A stretch of 64,000 nt of DNA from Enterobacter sp. Cy-643 (GCF_011752815.1 NZ_VWWV01000006.1:111955-175954); one strand, 5' to 3'. Shown: positions 1-11,970, numbered from the stretch's first letter. Translations and numbers: made by a program. The notes: generated by a model from the letters alone, not told the origin.

Positions 1-522
1 CCCACAGTACTCCGGGTTCACCTCCAGCCACTCTTTAAGACGGGTAATTTTGCCGGCCTGATAACTCGGCACGCCGCTTATCACGCTGGTCCAGGCATTA
101 TTGCCGGTCACCAGGTCGATACCGATGGCGTGTTCAATACCCAGCCGTGGCGCGATGGCCTTGACCAGCAGACTAACTGACGCGGAGATAATCATCATCT
201 GCTGACCCTGGGCGTTCAGCTGCTCAATCAGGCGCTGAGCTTCCGGGTAAACCTGAGGCAGAACATCGGTTTCTACGCAGCGGGCCACCAGCGTATCGAC
301 ATCGGCAATTGTCATGCCGGCCAGCGGAGCCAGCGTGACGCTAACATATTCGTGAATATTCATTTCGCCACGCTGGTAATCGAGCATCAGCTTGTGCTCT
401 TTGGCCAGATAATCAGGGTCTTTTATCAGCCCTTCGCGGGAAAGGAAGCGGCTCCAGAGCGTGCTGCAATCGGCGTCAATCAGGGTGTGGTCGAGGTCAA
501 AAACGTACAGCGGGTTAGACAT
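1..522 (-). CDS. HAD-IB family phosphatase, C-terminus beyond the window
   Basis: The visible 174 residues start MSNPLYVFDLDHTLID, the HAD motif I with nucleophile D9 and acid/base D11. Motif II is seen as MMIISAS near residue 115. Spacing and helical cap content resemble the phosphoserine-phosphatase-like IB subfamily, which hydrolyses small phosphomonoesters in the cytoplasm; the substrate cannot be told. The start at 522 is preferred over an in-frame ATG at 528 because a GAG lies about 8 bases before it. The reading frame runs open to base 1, so motif IV and the stop lie outside. It is read in the same direction as the ygiQ remnant upstream. Confidence 0.85.
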   Translation of the reverse strand, partial: MSNPLYVFDLDHTLIDADCSTLWSRFLSREGLIKDPDYLAKEHKLMLDYQRGEMNIHEYVSVTLAPLAGMTIADVDTLVARCVETDVLPQVYPEAQRLIEQLNAQGQQMMIISASVSLLVKAIAPRLGIEHAIGIDLVTGNNAWTSVISGVPSYQAGKITRLKEWLEVNPEYCG

Positions 523-639
523 GTTCATTTCTCATTTCAGCAAAGAGGCCGCCGGGCAGCTTAGCACCAGACCCGGCGGACAGGGATTCCCACTTCTCTT
601 TGTCGCAGAAAAAAATGACAGCGGCATGAAAGCACGCCG

Positions 640-1450
640 TTACTTCACATGCGGCTTCCTCTTTCCTGCTGCTGCCGGACGGTGATGCGACGCAAGCGGA
701 GTGTGCCTGGTCAGTGCCGGGCGGTGATGCGACGCAAGCGGAGTGTGCCTGGTCAGTGCCGGGCGGGCGTGGCGAGCATGCCTGCGGGCCTCACGCATCT
801 CTTCCAGGGTCGGGGCAGGCACCAGGCATTCACGTCTGCCGCCAATCAGGTGCTTTTTCCCCATCGCCTCCAGCGCCTCGCGAATCAACGCCCAGTTAGC
901 CGGGTCGTGATAGCGCAGCAGGGCTTTATGGAGGCGGCGCTGGCGGTCGCCGCGAGGCACAACGATATCCTCACTTTTGTCGTTCACCTTGCTCAGCGGA
1001 TTTTTGCCCGTGTAATACATGGTGGTGGAGTTAGCCAGCGGTGACGGATAGAAGTTCTGGACCTGATCGAGGCGGAACCGATGCTGTTTCAGCCACAGCG
1101 CGAGATTCACCATGTCCTCATCACGCGTCCCAGGGTGCGCGGAGATAAAGTATGGGATCAGATACTGCTCTTTGCCAGCCTGCTTCGAGTAGGTGTCAAA
1201 CAGCTCTTTAAAGCGGTGATAGCTGCCCATTCCCGGCTTCATCATCTTCGACAGCGGCCCTGCTTCAGTATGCTCTGGGGCAATTTTCAGATAACCGCCC
1301 ACGTGGTGAGTGGCCAGCTCTTTGATGTAGCGCGGATCGGCAACCGCCAGATCGTAACGCACGCCGGAGGCGATTAAGATCTTTTTCACCCCCTTAAGAT
1401 CGCGGGCGCGCCGACTTGCAGCGCAGCATATACAAATGGCGGCGGTTATA
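640..1450 (-). pseudogene. ygiQ: ygiQ remnant (YgiQ radical SAM/UPF0313), 5' part lost
   Basis: From about base 1405 down to 640 the frame encodes the C-terminal part of YgiQ, beginning [20 protein letters not shown] and including [19 protein letters not shown] and [16 protein letters not shown]. YgiQ is normally about 740 residues; here only about 250 remain. Just upstream a short relic in another frame (about 1404-1436) reads [10 protein letters not shown], matching a segment that lies roughly 35 residues before RARDLKG in the intact protein. An internal deletion with frame loss has therefore occurred, perhaps between GC-rich direct repeats, and everything further 5' including the radical SAM CxxxCxxC cluster is gone. 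The gene cannot make a functional YgiQ. In E. coli ygiQ also lies directly downstream of ftsP. Confidence 0.85.
681..764 (-). repeat. 42-bp perfect tandem duplication in the ygiQ tail
   Basis: A 42-base unit starting ggtgatgcgacgcaagcgga occurs twice head to tail (681-722 and 723-764) without a mismatch that I can see. Read on the minus strand it duplicates the 14-residue segment [14 protein letters not shown] of the YgiQ C-terminal tail, so the frame is kept. A slipped-strand duplication in a gene no longer under selection is the simple explanation. Confidence 0.9.
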
Positions 1451-1494
1451 CGCCGATTAGCAGTAATTTTTGAAGGGTTATTCAGTGTTTTATG

Positions 1495-1604
1495 CCCCTC
1501 CCCCCGGCCCTCTCCCCAAAGGGGCGAGGGGGAAAAAGACTCTGCGTAGAGTGCCATGCTGTCCCCTCTCCTTTGTAGGGAGAGGTTTAGGGTGAGGGTG
1601 AGGG
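1495..1604. repeat. Pair of GC-rich intergenic palindromic elements in opposite orientation
   Basis: Two hairpin-forming units lie between the ygiQ remnant and ftsP. The first (about 1495-1532) contains CTCTCCCCAAAGGGGCGAG. The second (about 1562-1604) is the same kind of sequence inverted, with CCCTCTCCTTTGTAGGGAGA followed by GGGTGAGGGTGAGGG. Such paired inverted units resemble the dispersed intergenic palindromes of enterobacteria. They may also terminate or stabilise ftsP mRNA. I cannot assign them to a named family. Confidence 0.7.
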
Positions 1605-1610
1605 TAAAAA

Positions 1611-3023
1611 CTACGGCGCGGGCTGAACCAATAGCTGACCGATGGAACCACGGTCGGCAAGCTCCAGCGTCTGGCTGGAATAAAGGAACGGGAAATGCTC
1701 CCAGGAGGGCTGCCCAAAGTAGACCAGCAGCTCAACCTGCCCGTCGATCCACACGGTATCCTTCCAGCCGCGATCTTCCCCGAATGGCGAAGCCCCGTTG
1801 ACGTTACGCACCAGAAAACTGACGCCCTCAATATGGAAAGACTGCGGCGTATCGGCGCGCACCGTCCAGCGCTCCCAGGTGCCCTGCTGAGTCTGAATAT
1901 CAATCCGCTTCATATCCCACAGCTGGCCGTTAATGCCCGGATCGTCACCGAGGGTGATTTCACGGCTGCGCGCTGGGCTACCGCCGGTAATTTCTTCCGG
2001 CAGCAGGCGCATTGGCAGCGTGTCGGTGACCAGCGGCAGCAGCCCGGTAGGCCGCAGCGTTAGCACCAGCGTGGAGATCAAAATGCTCGACGGCTCAAAG
2101 AAACCACGAATGCGATCCATGATCCCCGCGGCTTCCCCGGCGGTAATCGAGACTTCTTTGCCTTCGGTCATGTCGATCAGAATTTCTCGCCGCTCTCCCG
2201 GGGCCAGCGACAGCTGCTTGACCGAAACAGGTGCCGGCAGGAATCCCTGATCGCTGGAAATCACCGCGATGGAGCGACCATCGCTCATTTGTAGCTGATA
2301 GCGACGCGAGTTTGATGCGTTCAATAAACGCAGGCGCACCCAACCGCGGGAAACTTCCACGTACGGGCTCTGCACCCCGTTCACCAGCAGCGTATCGCCA
2401 ACAAAACCACCGCTGCCTGGCTCCTGATACTCCGGCGCACCGAAGTTATCGAGCCGTTTGTCCTGGATGATGATAGGGAAGTCGTCCACCCCGTAATGGT
2501 TAGGGATAGGCAGCGACTTGCTAACCTCATCTTCAATCAGCCACATTCCCGCGAGCCCGTTATAAACCTGCCTTGCAGTACGGTTAGGCGTATTGGCGTG
2601 GTACCACAGCGTGGCAGCACGCTGGCGAATAGGCAACACCGGCGCCCAGTCTACGTTGGGGGACATCATACGTGCTGCCCCGCCAATCAGCGGGCCCGGC
2701 ACCTGCAGACCAGCAATCGTCATTGCGACGTTTTCCTGCAGACGGTTGCTGTAAATCATCTTCACGTCATCCCCATTCCAGACGCGTATGGTTGGCCCCA
2801 TATAGCGCCCGTTAAAGCCCCAAACGGGCGCCTTCGCGCCGCCGGTAAATGACCAGTGGGCGCGCTGTAGCGTCAGGAATAAAGGCTGGCCTCGACGAGA
2901 TTCAAGCAGAGGAGGGACTGGTAAAGGTTGCTGCTGCCCTGCCGCGTTTGCCCTCAGCGGCACTGAGCCGGCACAAAGCGCAACTCCGGATGCCTGAATA
3001 AACTGACGCCGACTGAGTGACAT
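1611..3023 (-). CDS. ftsP: Cell division protein FtsP (SufI), Tat substrate
   Basis: 470 residues, the same length as E. coli SufI/FtsP. The N-terminus [13 protein letters not shown] is a clear twin-arginine signal (SRRQFI) followed by a hydrophobic stretch and an ANA cleavage region. The body has the three-cupredoxin layout of multicopper oxidases, but the family is known to lack the copper ligands and to act in the periplasm by protecting the divisome under stress. It sits downstream of plsC and parC in the conserved order, and may be transcribed with plsC, whose stop is 62 bases upstream of the ftsP start. No defects are seen. Confidence 0.95.
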   Translation of the reverse strand: MSLSRRQFIQASGVALCAGSVPLRANAAGQQQPLPVPPLLESRRGQPLFLTLQRAHWSFTGGAKAPVWGFNGRYMGPTIRVWNGDDVKMIYSNRLQENVAMTIAGLQVPGPLIGGAARMMSPNVDWAPVLPIRQRAATLWYHANTPNRTARQVYNGLAGMWLIEDEVSKSLPIPNHYGVDDFPIIIQDKRLDNFGAPEYQEPGSGGFVGDTLLVNGVQSPYVEVSRGWVRLRLLNASNSRRYQLQMSDGRSIAVISSDQGFLPAPVSVKQLSLAPGERREILIDMTEGKEVSITAGEAAGIMDRIRGFFEPSSILISTLVLTLRPTGLLPLVTDTLPMRLLPEEITGGSPARSREITLGDDPGINGQLWDMKRIDIQTQQGTWERWTVRADTPQSFHIEGVSFLVRNVNGASPFGEDRGWKDTVWIDGQVELLVYFGQPSWEHFPFLYSSQTLELADRGSIGQLLVQPAP

Positions 3024-3085
3024 AATTGCTCCATGTAAAACTGAATAACGAAAGGCGATACAAACCGTACCGCCAAAGGCGGCAT

Positions 3086-3841
3086 TTAACTCGCCTGATT
3101 CTTTTCAACTTTGCCGGCAGCTTCACGCGCGGCAACTTCTTGATTGAGTTCGTCGATTTTGGCCATCATCAGTTCACGACAGTCAGTGGCCAGCTTACGG
3201 ACCTGATCTTTCCCATAAGCGCTGGTATCAATTGGCGGCAACATTTCGACGATAACCAGACCGTTGTTCCAACGGTTTAGCTTAATTTTATTACTGGTAT
3301 TGGAAACGCACACCGGAATAATCGGTACGCCCGCGGCAATCGCGGCATGAAACGCGCCGGTTTTAAACGGCAGCAGGCCACGACCACGGCTACGGGTTCC
3401 TTCCGGGAACATCCAGATAGAAACGTTGCGTTTGCGGATCTGCTCGACAACCTGGGAGATAGTGCCGTGGGCTTTGGCCCGGTTATCCCGGTCAATCAAC
3501 AGGTTGCCTGTCAGCCAGTAGAGCTGGCCAAAAAACGGGATCCACACCAGGCTTTTTTTCCCAACCGTCACCGTTGGCGGCTGCACGATACTCGAGGCCG
3601 TCACCATATCGTAGTTGTTTTGATGGTTACCGATGTAAATCGCGGTGGGATGTTTATCTGCCCCGGCAGGTAAGCGGGTTTCAACCTTGAGACCGAATAC
3701 CGGCGCCAGACGTCCGAAAAGGTGCCCAAAAGTTGCCACATGGCGCGGATTGCGCGGGCTAAACAGACAATAAATTGAGCCAAAGATGCATACCAGGATG
3801 CAGTAAATAACGACAATAATAAAACGTACAATCGCTAGCAT
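3086..3841 (-). CDS. plsC: 1-acyl-sn-glycerol-3-phosphate acyltransferase PlsC
   Basis: 251 residues from the start MLAIVRFIIVVIYCILV. A longer in-frame start at 3898 is possible, but the family begins here. PlsC adds the second acyl chain to lysophosphatidic acid at the inner membrane. The catalytic NHQNNYD (HX4D) motif is present near residue 73, and FPEGTRSRG, which binds the glycerol phosphate, near residue 145. An N-terminal hydrophobic segment anchors it. The tail, with VEKNQAS at its end, is slightly longer than in E. coli (245 residues). It lies 90 bases downstream of parC on the same strand. Confidence 0.96.
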   Translation of the reverse strand: MLAIVRFIIVVIYCILVCIFGSIYCLFSPRNPRHVATFGHLFGRLAPVFGLKVETRLPAGADKHPTAIYIGNHQNNYDMVTASSIVQPPTVTVGKKSLVWIPFFGQLYWLTGNLLIDRDNRAKAHGTISQVVEQIRKRNVSIWMFPEGTRSRGRGLLPFKTGAFHAAIAAGVPIIPVCVSNTSNKIKLNRWNNGLVIVEMLPPIDTSAYGKDQVRKLATDCRELMMAKIDELNQEVAAREAAGKVEKNQAS

Positions 3842-3931
3842 AACTACCTCATGAGCCGAAGCCGTTGATAAGTATATCGGCTTTAGCGTAAAACACACCG
3901 GACGACGGCATCGCTGCCGCCGTAACCCGGA

Positions 3932-6202
3932 TTATTCTTCGCTGTCTCCAGCTCCAGCCCGCATTGGGGAATCGACGTCTACGCGGTCGATACGCTGCAA
4001 GCCACGCATCAGCGTCCCGCGACGGCCTCGCTCACCGGTAATTTTCTGCAGCTCTTCAGGACGCAGCTTAATTTTCCGCTTCCCAACATGCAGCGTCAGC
4101 GTGCTTTGCGGCGGCAGGATAAACAGATGTGCCAGCTTATCTTCGCCTTTCGCCGCTTCGGCTGCCGGGATAGAGATAATTTTGTTGCCTTTGCCTTTCG
4201 ACAGTTCCGGCAGATCGCTCACCGGGAACATCAGCATGCGCCCGGCGGCGGTGATCGCCAGCAGCATGTCGTCTGCGCTGTGAATTTCCAACGGAGGAAG
4301 CACACGAGCGTTCTCCGGCAGAGAAATCAACGTTTTACCCGCACGATTGCGTGAAACAACGTCGTTAAAGGTACAGACGAAGCCATAGCCTGCATCCGAA
4401 GCCATCAGCAGCTTCTGGTCGTCTGCGGCCATCAGCACGTAGTCAACCGTCGCGCCCGGTGGCGGCGTCAGCTTACCTGTCAGAGGTTCACCCTGACCCC
4501 GCGCTGACGGCAGAGTGATGGGATCCAGCGCGTAGCTTCGCCCGGTGGAGTCAATGAATGCCACGGGTTGATTGCTTTTGCCTTTGGCGGAGCCAAGGTA
4601 GCTGTCGCCGGCTTTGTAACTCAGGCCCGGCGCGTCAATATCGTGGCCTTTAGCGCTGCGTACCCAGCCCATTTGCGACAGTACAATGGTAACCGGTTCA
4701 GACGGCACCATATCATGCTCGCTCATCGCCTTCGCTTCACCGCGCTCATGCAACGGTGAACGGCGGTCGTCGCCGTAGGTATCTGCGTCGGACTGCAGCT
4801 CTTTTTTCAGCAGCGTGTTCATTTTGCGCTCTGAAGCGAGAATACCCTGCAGCTGATCGCGTTCTTTTTCCAGCTCGTTCTGCTCGCCGCGGATCTTCAT
4901 CTCTTCCAGTTTGGCGAGGTGGCGCAGCTTCAGCTCAAGGATGGCTTCGGCCTGCGTTTCGCTGATATCAAAGCGAGACATCAGCACCGGCTTCGGCTCG
5001 TCCTCGGTACGAATGATATGGATCACTTCGTCGATATTGAGGAACGCCACCAGCAAACCTTCGAGGATATGCAGGCGCTTAAGGACTTTTTCCAGACGGT
5101 AATTCAGGCGGCGACGCACCGTGTCACGACGATAAACCAGCCACTCGCTGAGGATCTCCAGCAGGTTTTTCACCGCCGGGCGACCGTCAAGGCCGATCAT
5201 ATTCAGGTTAACGCGGTAGCTTTTTTCCAGGTCGGTGGTTGCGAACAGATGGTTCATCACCTGCTCAACGTCCACGCGATTGGAACGAGGCACGATTACC
5301 AGCCGGGTCGGGTTTTCATGATCCGACTCGTCGCGCAGGTCTTCGACCATCGGCAGCTTTTTCGCACGCATCTGGCTGGCAATTTGCTCCAACACGCGAG
5401 CGCCAGACACCTGATGAGGCAGCGCGGTAATCACCACGTCACCGTCTTCTTTACGCCACACCGCACGCATGCGGATGGAGCCGCGCCCGTTCTGATAGAT
5501 TTTGCGTATATCTTCACGCGGCGTGATGATTTCCGCTTCGGTCGGATAGTCCGGGCCGTGAACGATATCCAACAAGCTGTCCAGCGAGGTTTTTGGCTGG
5601 TCAATCAGCGTTATGGCGGCCTGGGCAACCTCACGCAGGTTATGCGGAGGTATGTCTGTCGCCATGCCTACCGCAATACCGGTTGTGCCGTTAAGCAGGA
5701 TGTTAGGTAAACGCGCAGGCAGCATTTTTGGCTCCTGCAGCGTTCCGTCAAAGTTCGGGATGTAATCAACCGTTCCCTGACCAAGCTCGCTAAGCAGCAG
5801 CTCCGCGTACTTCGACAGGCGGGATTCGGTATAACGCATTGCAGCAAAGGACTTAGGATCGTCCGGCGCCCCCCAGTTCCCCTGCCCGTCAACCAGCGGG
5901 TAGCGGTAAGAGAACGGCTGCGCCATCAGCACCATCGCTTCATAACAGGCGCTGTCGCCGTGCGGATGGTATTTACCCAGCACATCACCCACGGTACGGG
6001 CAGACTTTTTGAATTTCGCGCTGGCGTTTAGCCCCAGCTCAGACATTGCATATACAATTCGACGCTGAACCGGCTTGAGCCCGTCGCCGATAAACGGCAG
6101 GGCGCGGTCCATGATGACGTACATGGAATAGTTGAGATACGCATTTTCCGTGAATTCGTGCAGCGCAAGACGCTCAGCACCATCATGAGTCAAATCACTC
6201 AT
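3932..6202 (-). CDS. parC: DNA topoisomerase IV subunit A ParC
   Basis: 756 residues, against 752 in E. coli; the extra four are in the N-terminal [17 protein letters not shown]. ParC forms the DNA-cleaving subunit of the ParC2ParE2 decatenase. The active-site tyrosine is in AAMRYTESR (residue 124 here, 120 in E. coli). The quinolone-resistance region [15 protein letters not shown] keeps wild-type serine and glutamate (equivalents of S80 and E84), so no target-site resistance is predicted from this subunit. The C-terminal beta-pinwheel domain is complete. Its partner parE is about 4 kb away on the same strand. Confidence 0.98.
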   Translation of the reverse strand: MSDLTHDGAERLALHEFTENAYLNYSMYVIMDRALPFIGDGLKPVQRRIVYAMSELGLNASAKFKKSARTVGDVLGKYHPHGDSACYEAMVLMAQPFSYRYPLVDGQGNWGAPDDPKSFAAMRYTESRLSKYAELLLSELGQGTVDYIPNFDGTLQEPKMLPARLPNILLNGTTGIAVGMATDIPPHNLREVAQAAITLIDQPKTSLDSLLDIVHGPDYPTEAEIITPREDIRKIYQNGRGSIRMRAVWRKEDGDVVITALPHQVSGARVLEQIASQMRAKKLPMVEDLRDESDHENPTRLVIVPRSNRVDVEQVMNHLFATTDLEKSYRVNLNMIGLDGRPAVKNLLEILSEWLVYRRDTVRRRLNYRLEKVLKRLHILEGLLVAFLNIDEVIHIIRTEDEPKPVLMSRFDISETQAEAILELKLRHLAKLEEMKIRGEQNELEKERDQLQGILASERKMNTLLKKELQSDADTYGDDRRSPLHERGEAKAMSEHDMVPSEPVTIVLSQMGWVRSAKGHDIDAPGLSYKAGDSYLGSAKGKSNQPVAFIDSTGRSYALDPITLPSARGQGEPLTGKLTPPPGATVDYVLMAADDQKLLMASDAGYGFVCTFNDVVSRNRAGKTLISLPENARVLPPLEIHSADDMLLAITAAGRMLMFPVSDLPELSKGKGNKIISIPAAEAAKGEDKLAHLFILPPQSTLTLHVGKRKIKLRPEELQKITGERGRRGTLMRGLQRIDRVDVDSPMRAGAGDSEE

Positions 6203-6229
6203 TGCTCATTCATCCTCAAACTGACGAAC

Positions 6230-6247
6230 CGATTGTGGCCACAATCG
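6230..6247. repeat. 18-bp perfect palindrome upstream of parC
   Basis: CGATTGTGGCCACAATCG is a perfect inverted repeat 28 bases before the parC start codon. It has no T-tract, so it looks more like a protein-binding site or an mRNA leader hairpin than a terminator. No known regulator is assigned. Confidence 0.5.
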
Positions 6248-6348
6248 GCGTAATTGCCGCCGATAGTACCTTATCTGGCCTGTTGAGTCATAGCGATGAA
6301 TAGCTTTATGCGAAGCGGCAGCCCGGGAAGGCTTGCCGCATTTTTACG

Positions 6349-6753
6349 TTATTTGAGTTTGCTAATTTGCTTTACGTCGATTTCCACTGAGTTCCAGTCT
6401 TTATCGACTTCCCCCTGAATAACGACGGTGTCTTGCGGGGTTACTGTCAGGCCCTGCCAGCGTTTGTGATCGATATCCACGTTGATGCTATCGGTCGCAT
6501 CGCGGAAGATATAGTGATCGCCTCCTATACGCTGTTCGATTTTCCCGGTCAGCGTTACCCAGGTATCGTCGGAATAGGTCTTAGCCTGTTTTACCGTGGT
6601 TTTATTCCCCATAGGGCCAATAAACCCACCTTGCTGCATTGGCTGGGTTTGAACAGGTGCGTTCGGGTCAACAAACCCGCCCGTTTGCGCGGCAAACAGA
6701 GGGGCAGAAGTTAAAGCCATAATGGCGACTAAAGCGGCTGTTTTTTTCATCAT
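6349..6753 (-). CDS. ygiW: YgiW, periplasmic OB-fold stress protein (BOF family)
   Basis: 134 residues from ATG 6753, chosen because AGGAG lies six bases before it (a second ATG follows at once). A typical signal peptide (MKKTAALVAIMALTSAPLFA) is followed by a low-complexity linker and a small OB-fold domain with VTLTGKIEQRIGGDHYIFRD and VDIDHKRWQG. E. coli YgiW (130 residues) is a periplasmic protein linked to hydrogen peroxide, cadmium and acid stress and also called VisP in Salmonella. It is divergent from qseBC, as in E. coli. The parC-side genes ygiS and mqsRA of E. coli are absent here. Confidence 0.93.
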   Translation of the reverse strand: MMKKTAALVAIMALTSAPLFAAQTGGFVDPNAPVQTQPMQQGGFIGPMGNKTTVKQAKTYSDDTWVTLTGKIEQRIGGDHYIFRDATDSINVDIDHKRWQGLTVTPQDTVVIQGEVDKDWNSVEIDVKQISKLK

Positions 6754-6797
6754 GTTATTCTCCTTTCGTTTCCTGACCACCATTAAAACGCCTAAAT

Positions 6798-6813
6798 CTT
6801 AGCGAGATCTTAA
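6798..6813. promoter_or_regulatory. Candidate QseB/PmrA box in the ygiW-qseB divergent region
   Basis: CTTAG, six bases, then CTTAA form a direct repeat like the CTTAA-N5/6-CTTAA site bound by PmrA and QseB type regulators. It lies between the divergent ygiW and qseB genes, where autoregulation by QseB is known in E. coli and Salmonella. A third CTTAA half-site is near 6915. Binding is inferred from the motif only. Confidence 0.5.
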
Positions 6814-6942
6814 TCCCTACCCAAGGAAGTGTTTTTTATTGTCAATTTGCGGTCTTTGCCGAAGGAGCAGGTTTTTCTTCTGTACACGCTAAGTCGACAG
6901 GTATTTACTGCTCGTCTTAACGGCAGCAACAAGGAGTGCGCC

Positions 6943-7605
6943 ATGCGCCTGTTACTTATTGAGGATGACCCGCTCATTGGCGACGGCATTAAAGCCGGAC
7001 TCATCAAAATGGGGTTTGCTGTTGACTGGTTTAGCGATGGCCCCAAGGGGCAAGCCGCACTCGGTCTGGCACCCTACGACGCCGTAGTGTTAGATCTCAG
7101 TCTCCCGGGAATAGATGGCCTGGATATTCTGCGTGCCTGGCGTAAAGAGGGGCACAGTCAACCTGTACTAATCCTGACGGCCAGAGACTCGCTGGAAGAG
7201 CGCATTGAGGGATTACAGCTGGGCGCGGACGACTACCTTTGCAAACCATTCGCACTGACAGAAGTGGCTGTGCGGCTACAGGTGCTTATCCGCCGGGCGC
7301 ACGGCCACGCACAGCCAGAACTTACCCACGGAAATGTTGTGCTCTCACCGGCAAATCATACGGTATCTCTTAGCGGCGCCCCCCTACAGCTAAAGCCGAA
7401 GGAATTCGCTTTACTCGAGCTGCTTATGCGTAATGTCGGGCGTGTTCTGCCACGCACACTGATCGAGGAAAAAATCTATAACTGGGACGACGAAGTCTCG
7501 CGCAATGCCCTTGAGGTTCACATCCATCATCTAAGGAAAAAACTGGGCAGTAGCTTCATTCGCACCGTACACGGTATCGGCTATACGTTAGGTGATTCAT
7601 GCTGA
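6943..7605 (+). CDS. qseB: Response regulator QseB
   Basis: 220 residues. The start ATG 6943 is preceded by AAGGAG and begins [15 protein letters not shown], the receiver-domain acidic patch. The phosphoacceptor is D51 in VVLDLSLPG, with K in the LCKPFAL segment. The C-terminal half is an OmpR/PhoB winged helix ([18 protein letters not shown]). QseB acts in the cytoplasm as the partner of the QseC sensor and controls flagella, ygiW and other genes. It overlaps qseC by seven bases, which implies translational coupling. Confidence 0.95.
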   Translation: MRLLLIEDDPLIGDGIKAGLIKMGFAVDWFSDGPKGQAALGLAPYDAVVLDLSLPGIDGLDILRAWRKEGHSQPVLILTARDSLEERIEGLQLGADDYLCKPFALTEVAVRLQVLIRRAHGHAQPELTHGNVVLSPANHTVSLSGAPLQLKPKEFALLELLMRNVGRVLPRTLIEEKIYNWDDEVSRNALEVHIHHLRKKLGSSFIRTVHGIGYTLGDSC

Positions 7606-8963
7606 ACACGTTATTAACCAAAAGCTTACGCACGCGCCTGACCTTAGGCTTTATAGTGCTGACCCTTGTAGCAGCGGCCTTTGCCAGTACCGCCGCGTGG
7701 TATGAAGCCCGTAAATCGCTCAACAAGCTCTTTGATACGCAACAACTGCTTTTTGCTAAGCGGCTAAGCGTGCTGGATTACGAGGGCGCAAACAACGCCG
7801 AGCCACAGCTTCCCCGCAGTAAAAACATACTGAAAAAACATCGCGGTAAGCTCGATGATGACACACTGGCCTTCGCCATTTTTACCGCAGAGGGCAGGCT
7901 TGTGCTCAATGACGGCGACAGCGGTAAAGGACTGACCTATTCATGGCATAGAGATGGATTTGCGGACGGGCAACTCGATGATGATGACGATCTGTGGCGT
8001 CTGATCTGGCTGACAACAGCTGATGGCCGTTATCGTATCGTGGTCGGCCAGGAGTGGGATTACCGAAACGATATGGCTCTGGATATCGTTTCTGCTCAGC
8101 TCACGCCCTGGCTAATAGCGCTGCCGCTGATGCTGCTTCTGCTGATTTGGTTAGTCAGCAGAGAGCTGGCACCGCTGCGTAGACTGGCACAGAAGCTACA
8201 GCGCCGCCCTCCCGGTGACAACAGCACACTCGAAACTCAGGCGCTCCCGCTGGAAGTCAGCCCACTTGTGGATGCCTTAAATCAGCTCTTTGAGCGTACA
8301 GAAGCGTTTATGCAGCGTGAAAGGCGCTTTACGTCCGATGCCGCACACGAGCTCCGAACCCCGCTTGCCGCCCTGAAGGTACAGGCAGAGGTGGCTCAAC
8401 TGGCGGAAGATGATACTCAGGTCAGAGAGCAAGCTCTGACCCATCTTCACCACGGCATCGATCGCGCCTCCCGTCTCGTTGAACAACTACTGACGCTTTC
8501 CCGGCTGGACTCCCTGGCTGAACTTAATGATGTGCAAGTAATGTCACTTCAGACACTCCTGCAGGAAAGCGTTATGGAAGCCTGGCACGGCGCTCAGCGA
8601 GAGCATATTGATATCCACCTGCAGATGCCGGAAAAACCAGTAATCCAGCGCGTTCAGCCACTTCTGCTCGGGTTGATGCTGCGCAATATTCTCGATAACG
8701 CCGTTCGCTACAGCCCGGCAGGCTGCGTTGTGAACGTCATACTTAAGGAGAATGAGCTTGAGGTTATCGACAATGGGCCAGGCGTGAACCCTGAATATCT
8801 TTCTTCTTTGGGTGAACGCTTCTTTCGCCCGCCAGGACAACAAAAAACCGGCAGCGGGCTGGGGCTGTCCATTGTAAGTCGAATTGCGGCGTTGCACGGT
8901 ATGCAGGCAACTTTTAGCAACGCAGAAAGCGGCGGCTTTAGGGTCCACATCAGTTGGCTTTGA
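7599..8963 (+). CDS. qseC: Sensor histidine kinase QseC
   Basis: 454 residues (E. coli 449). Two membrane segments, near residues 12-33 and 167-187, bracket a periplasmic sensor domain with acidic [10 protein letters not shown]. Then follow the dimerisation/phosphoacceptor helix with [13 protein letters not shown] (H-box) and a HATPase domain with N-box [13 protein letters not shown] and G-box DNGPGV and GSGLGLSIV. QseC responds to autoinducer-3 and catecholamines in E. coli and phosphorylates QseB. All kinase boxes look intact. Confidence 0.95.
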   Translation: MLNTLLTKSLRTRLTLGFIVLTLVAAAFASTAAWYEARKSLNKLFDTQQLLFAKRLSVLDYEGANNAEPQLPRSKNILKKHRGKLDDDTLAFAIFTAEGRLVLNDGDSGKGLTYSWHRDGFADGQLDDDDDLWRLIWLTTADGRYRIVVGQEWDYRNDMALDIVSAQLTPWLIALPLMLLLLIWLVSRELAPLRRLAQKLQRRPPGDNSTLETQALPLEVSPLVDALNQLFERTEAFMQRERRFTSDAAHELRTPLAALKVQAEVAQLAEDDTQVREQALTHLHHGIDRASRLVEQLLTLSRLDSLAELNDVQVMSLQTLLQESVMEAWHGAQREHIDIHLQMPEKPVIQRVQPLLLGLMLRNILDNAVRYSPAGCVVNVILKENELEVIDNGPGVNPEYLSSLGERFFRPPGQQKTGSGLGLSIVSRIAALHGMQATFSNAESGGFRVHISWL

Positions 8964-9041
8964 GAGATTTCAACCAGATTATTGCTAACTCAGCAAAAGT
9001 CTTTGCACATTTTGATCATTTTTTCGCATCAGCATGCTGCT

Positions 9042-9047
9042 TATAAT
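9042..9047 (+). promoter_or_regulatory. Probable -10 box of the mdaB promoter
   Basis: TATAAT lies 33 bases upstream of the mdaB start in an AT-rich stretch after qseC. A convincing -35 at normal spacing is not seen (only a T-run), so an activator may help. The promoter would serve mdaB and ygiN. Confidence 0.4.
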
Positions 9048-9079
9048 AATTGGCAAACGTAATTATTTAAGGGCTAACG

Positions 9080-9661
9080 ATGAGCAATATCCTGATTATC
9101 AACGGCGGTAAAAAATTCGGCCATTCCAACGGCCAGCTTAATGACACCATGACTGAAGTCGCGGAAGGCTATTTGCGCGACCTCGGGCATGATGTTCAGG
9201 TCACCCGCGCAGACAGCGAATACGACGCTAAAGCGGAAGTTGAGAAATTCCTCTGGGCGGACAGTATCATCTGGCAGATGCCCGGCTGGTGGATGGGTGC
9301 TCCATGGACGGTCAAAAAGTACATTGACGATGTGTTCACCGAAGGCCACGGTTCGCTGTATGCCAGCGACGGCCGTACCCGTTCAGACGCCTCTAAAAAA
9401 TATGGTTCCGGCGGCCTGATTCAGGGCAAAACCTACATGATGTCTCTGACCTGGAACGCACCTTTAGAAGCGTTCACCGAAAAAGATCAGTTTTTCCATG
9501 GCGTTGGCGTAGACGGCGTTTATCTGCCGTTCCACAAGGCTAACCAGTTCCTGGGTATGGAAGGGCTGCCAACCTTTATCGCTAATGACGTCATCAAAGC
9601 ACCTGATGTGCCACATTATGTAGCAGAATATCGCAAGCATCTGGCTGGTATTTTTGCTTAA
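9080..9661 (+). CDS. mdaB: NADPH:quinone reductase MdaB
   Basis: 193 residues, the E. coli length. It is a flavodoxin-like FAD enzyme that reduces quinones by two electrons in the cytoplasm. The N-terminal MSNILIINGGKKFGHSNGQL matches the flavin-phosphate loop, and WQMPGWWMGAPWTVKKYIDDV covers the active-site region. It is followed after 30 bases by ygiN, with which it is known to form a quinol/quinone redox pair. Confidence 0.95.
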   Translation: MSNILIINGGKKFGHSNGQLNDTMTEVAEGYLRDLGHDVQVTRADSEYDAKAEVEKFLWADSIIWQMPGWWMGAPWTVKKYIDDVFTEGHGSLYASDGRTRSDASKKYGSGGLIQGKTYMMSLTWNAPLEAFTEKDQFFHGVGVDGVYLPFHKANQFLGMEGLPTFIANDVIKAPDVPHYVAEYRKHLAGIFA

Positions 9662-9691
9662 CTGTTGGCCGGATAACATAAGGAGTTAGTC

Positions 9692-10009
9692 ATGCTGACA
9701 GTGATTGCAGAAATTCGCACCCGTCCAGGTTCACACCATCGTCAGGCGGTAATTGCAGCGTTTGAGAAAATTATTCCAACCGTGCTGCAGGAAGAAGGCT
9801 GCCACGGCTACGCGCCGCTGGTCGACCATAACGCTCAGGTAGCGTTCCAGACTACCGCGCCGGACTCCATCTTCATGCTGGAAAAATGGGAAAGCGTTGC
9901 GCATCTGGAAGCCCATCTTCAGACGACGCACATGAAAGAACATAGCGCCCGCGTGAAAGACGACGTGCTGGAAGTGCATATCCGCATTCTCGAAGCAGCC
10001 GTGAAGTAA
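9692..10009 (+). CDS. ygiN: Quinol monooxygenase YgiN
   Basis: 105 residues with a single ABM (antibiotic biosynthesis monooxygenase) fold: MLTVIAEIRTRPGSHHRQAV at the start and FMLEKWESVAHLEAHL in the core strand-helix. E. coli YgiN (104 residues) oxidises menadiol to menadione without a cofactor, completing a cycle with MdaB. AAGGAG precedes the start. It ends just before a bidirectional terminator. Confidence 0.93.
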   Translation: MLTVIAEIRTRPGSHHRQAVIAAFEKIIPTVLQEEGCHGYAPLVDHNAQVAFQTTAPDSIFMLEKWESVAHLEAHLQTTHMKEHSARVKDDVLEVHIRILEAAVK

Positions 10010-10027
10010 CTGGCGTCCACGAATGCA

Positions 10028-10055
10028 AAAAGGGATGGCCTGAGCCATCCCTTTT
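10028..10055. terminator. Bidirectional terminator between ygiN and parE
   Basis: AAAAGGGATGGC, four-base loop, GCCATCCCTTTT. The A- and T-rich flanks suit termination of ygiN on the plus strand and parE on the minus strand. Confidence 0.85.
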
Positions 10056-10074
10056 ACGTTTTGGAGCAAAACGT

Positions 10075-11970
<1,896 letters not shown>

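Noticed and set aside
549..579. Inverted repeat CCGCCGGG/CCCGGCGG before the HAD gene
   Set aside because: A 15-base loop and no T-run; too weak to call a terminator.
4919..5710. A 263-codon frame antisense to parC
   Set aside because: A shadow of parC; the composition looks like an antisense translation and no domain is seen.
6313..6345. GCGGCA/TGCCGC stem followed by ATTTTT near the end of ygiW
   Set aside because: The T-run is on the plus strand, where no gene ends; for minus-strand ygiW it has no tail.
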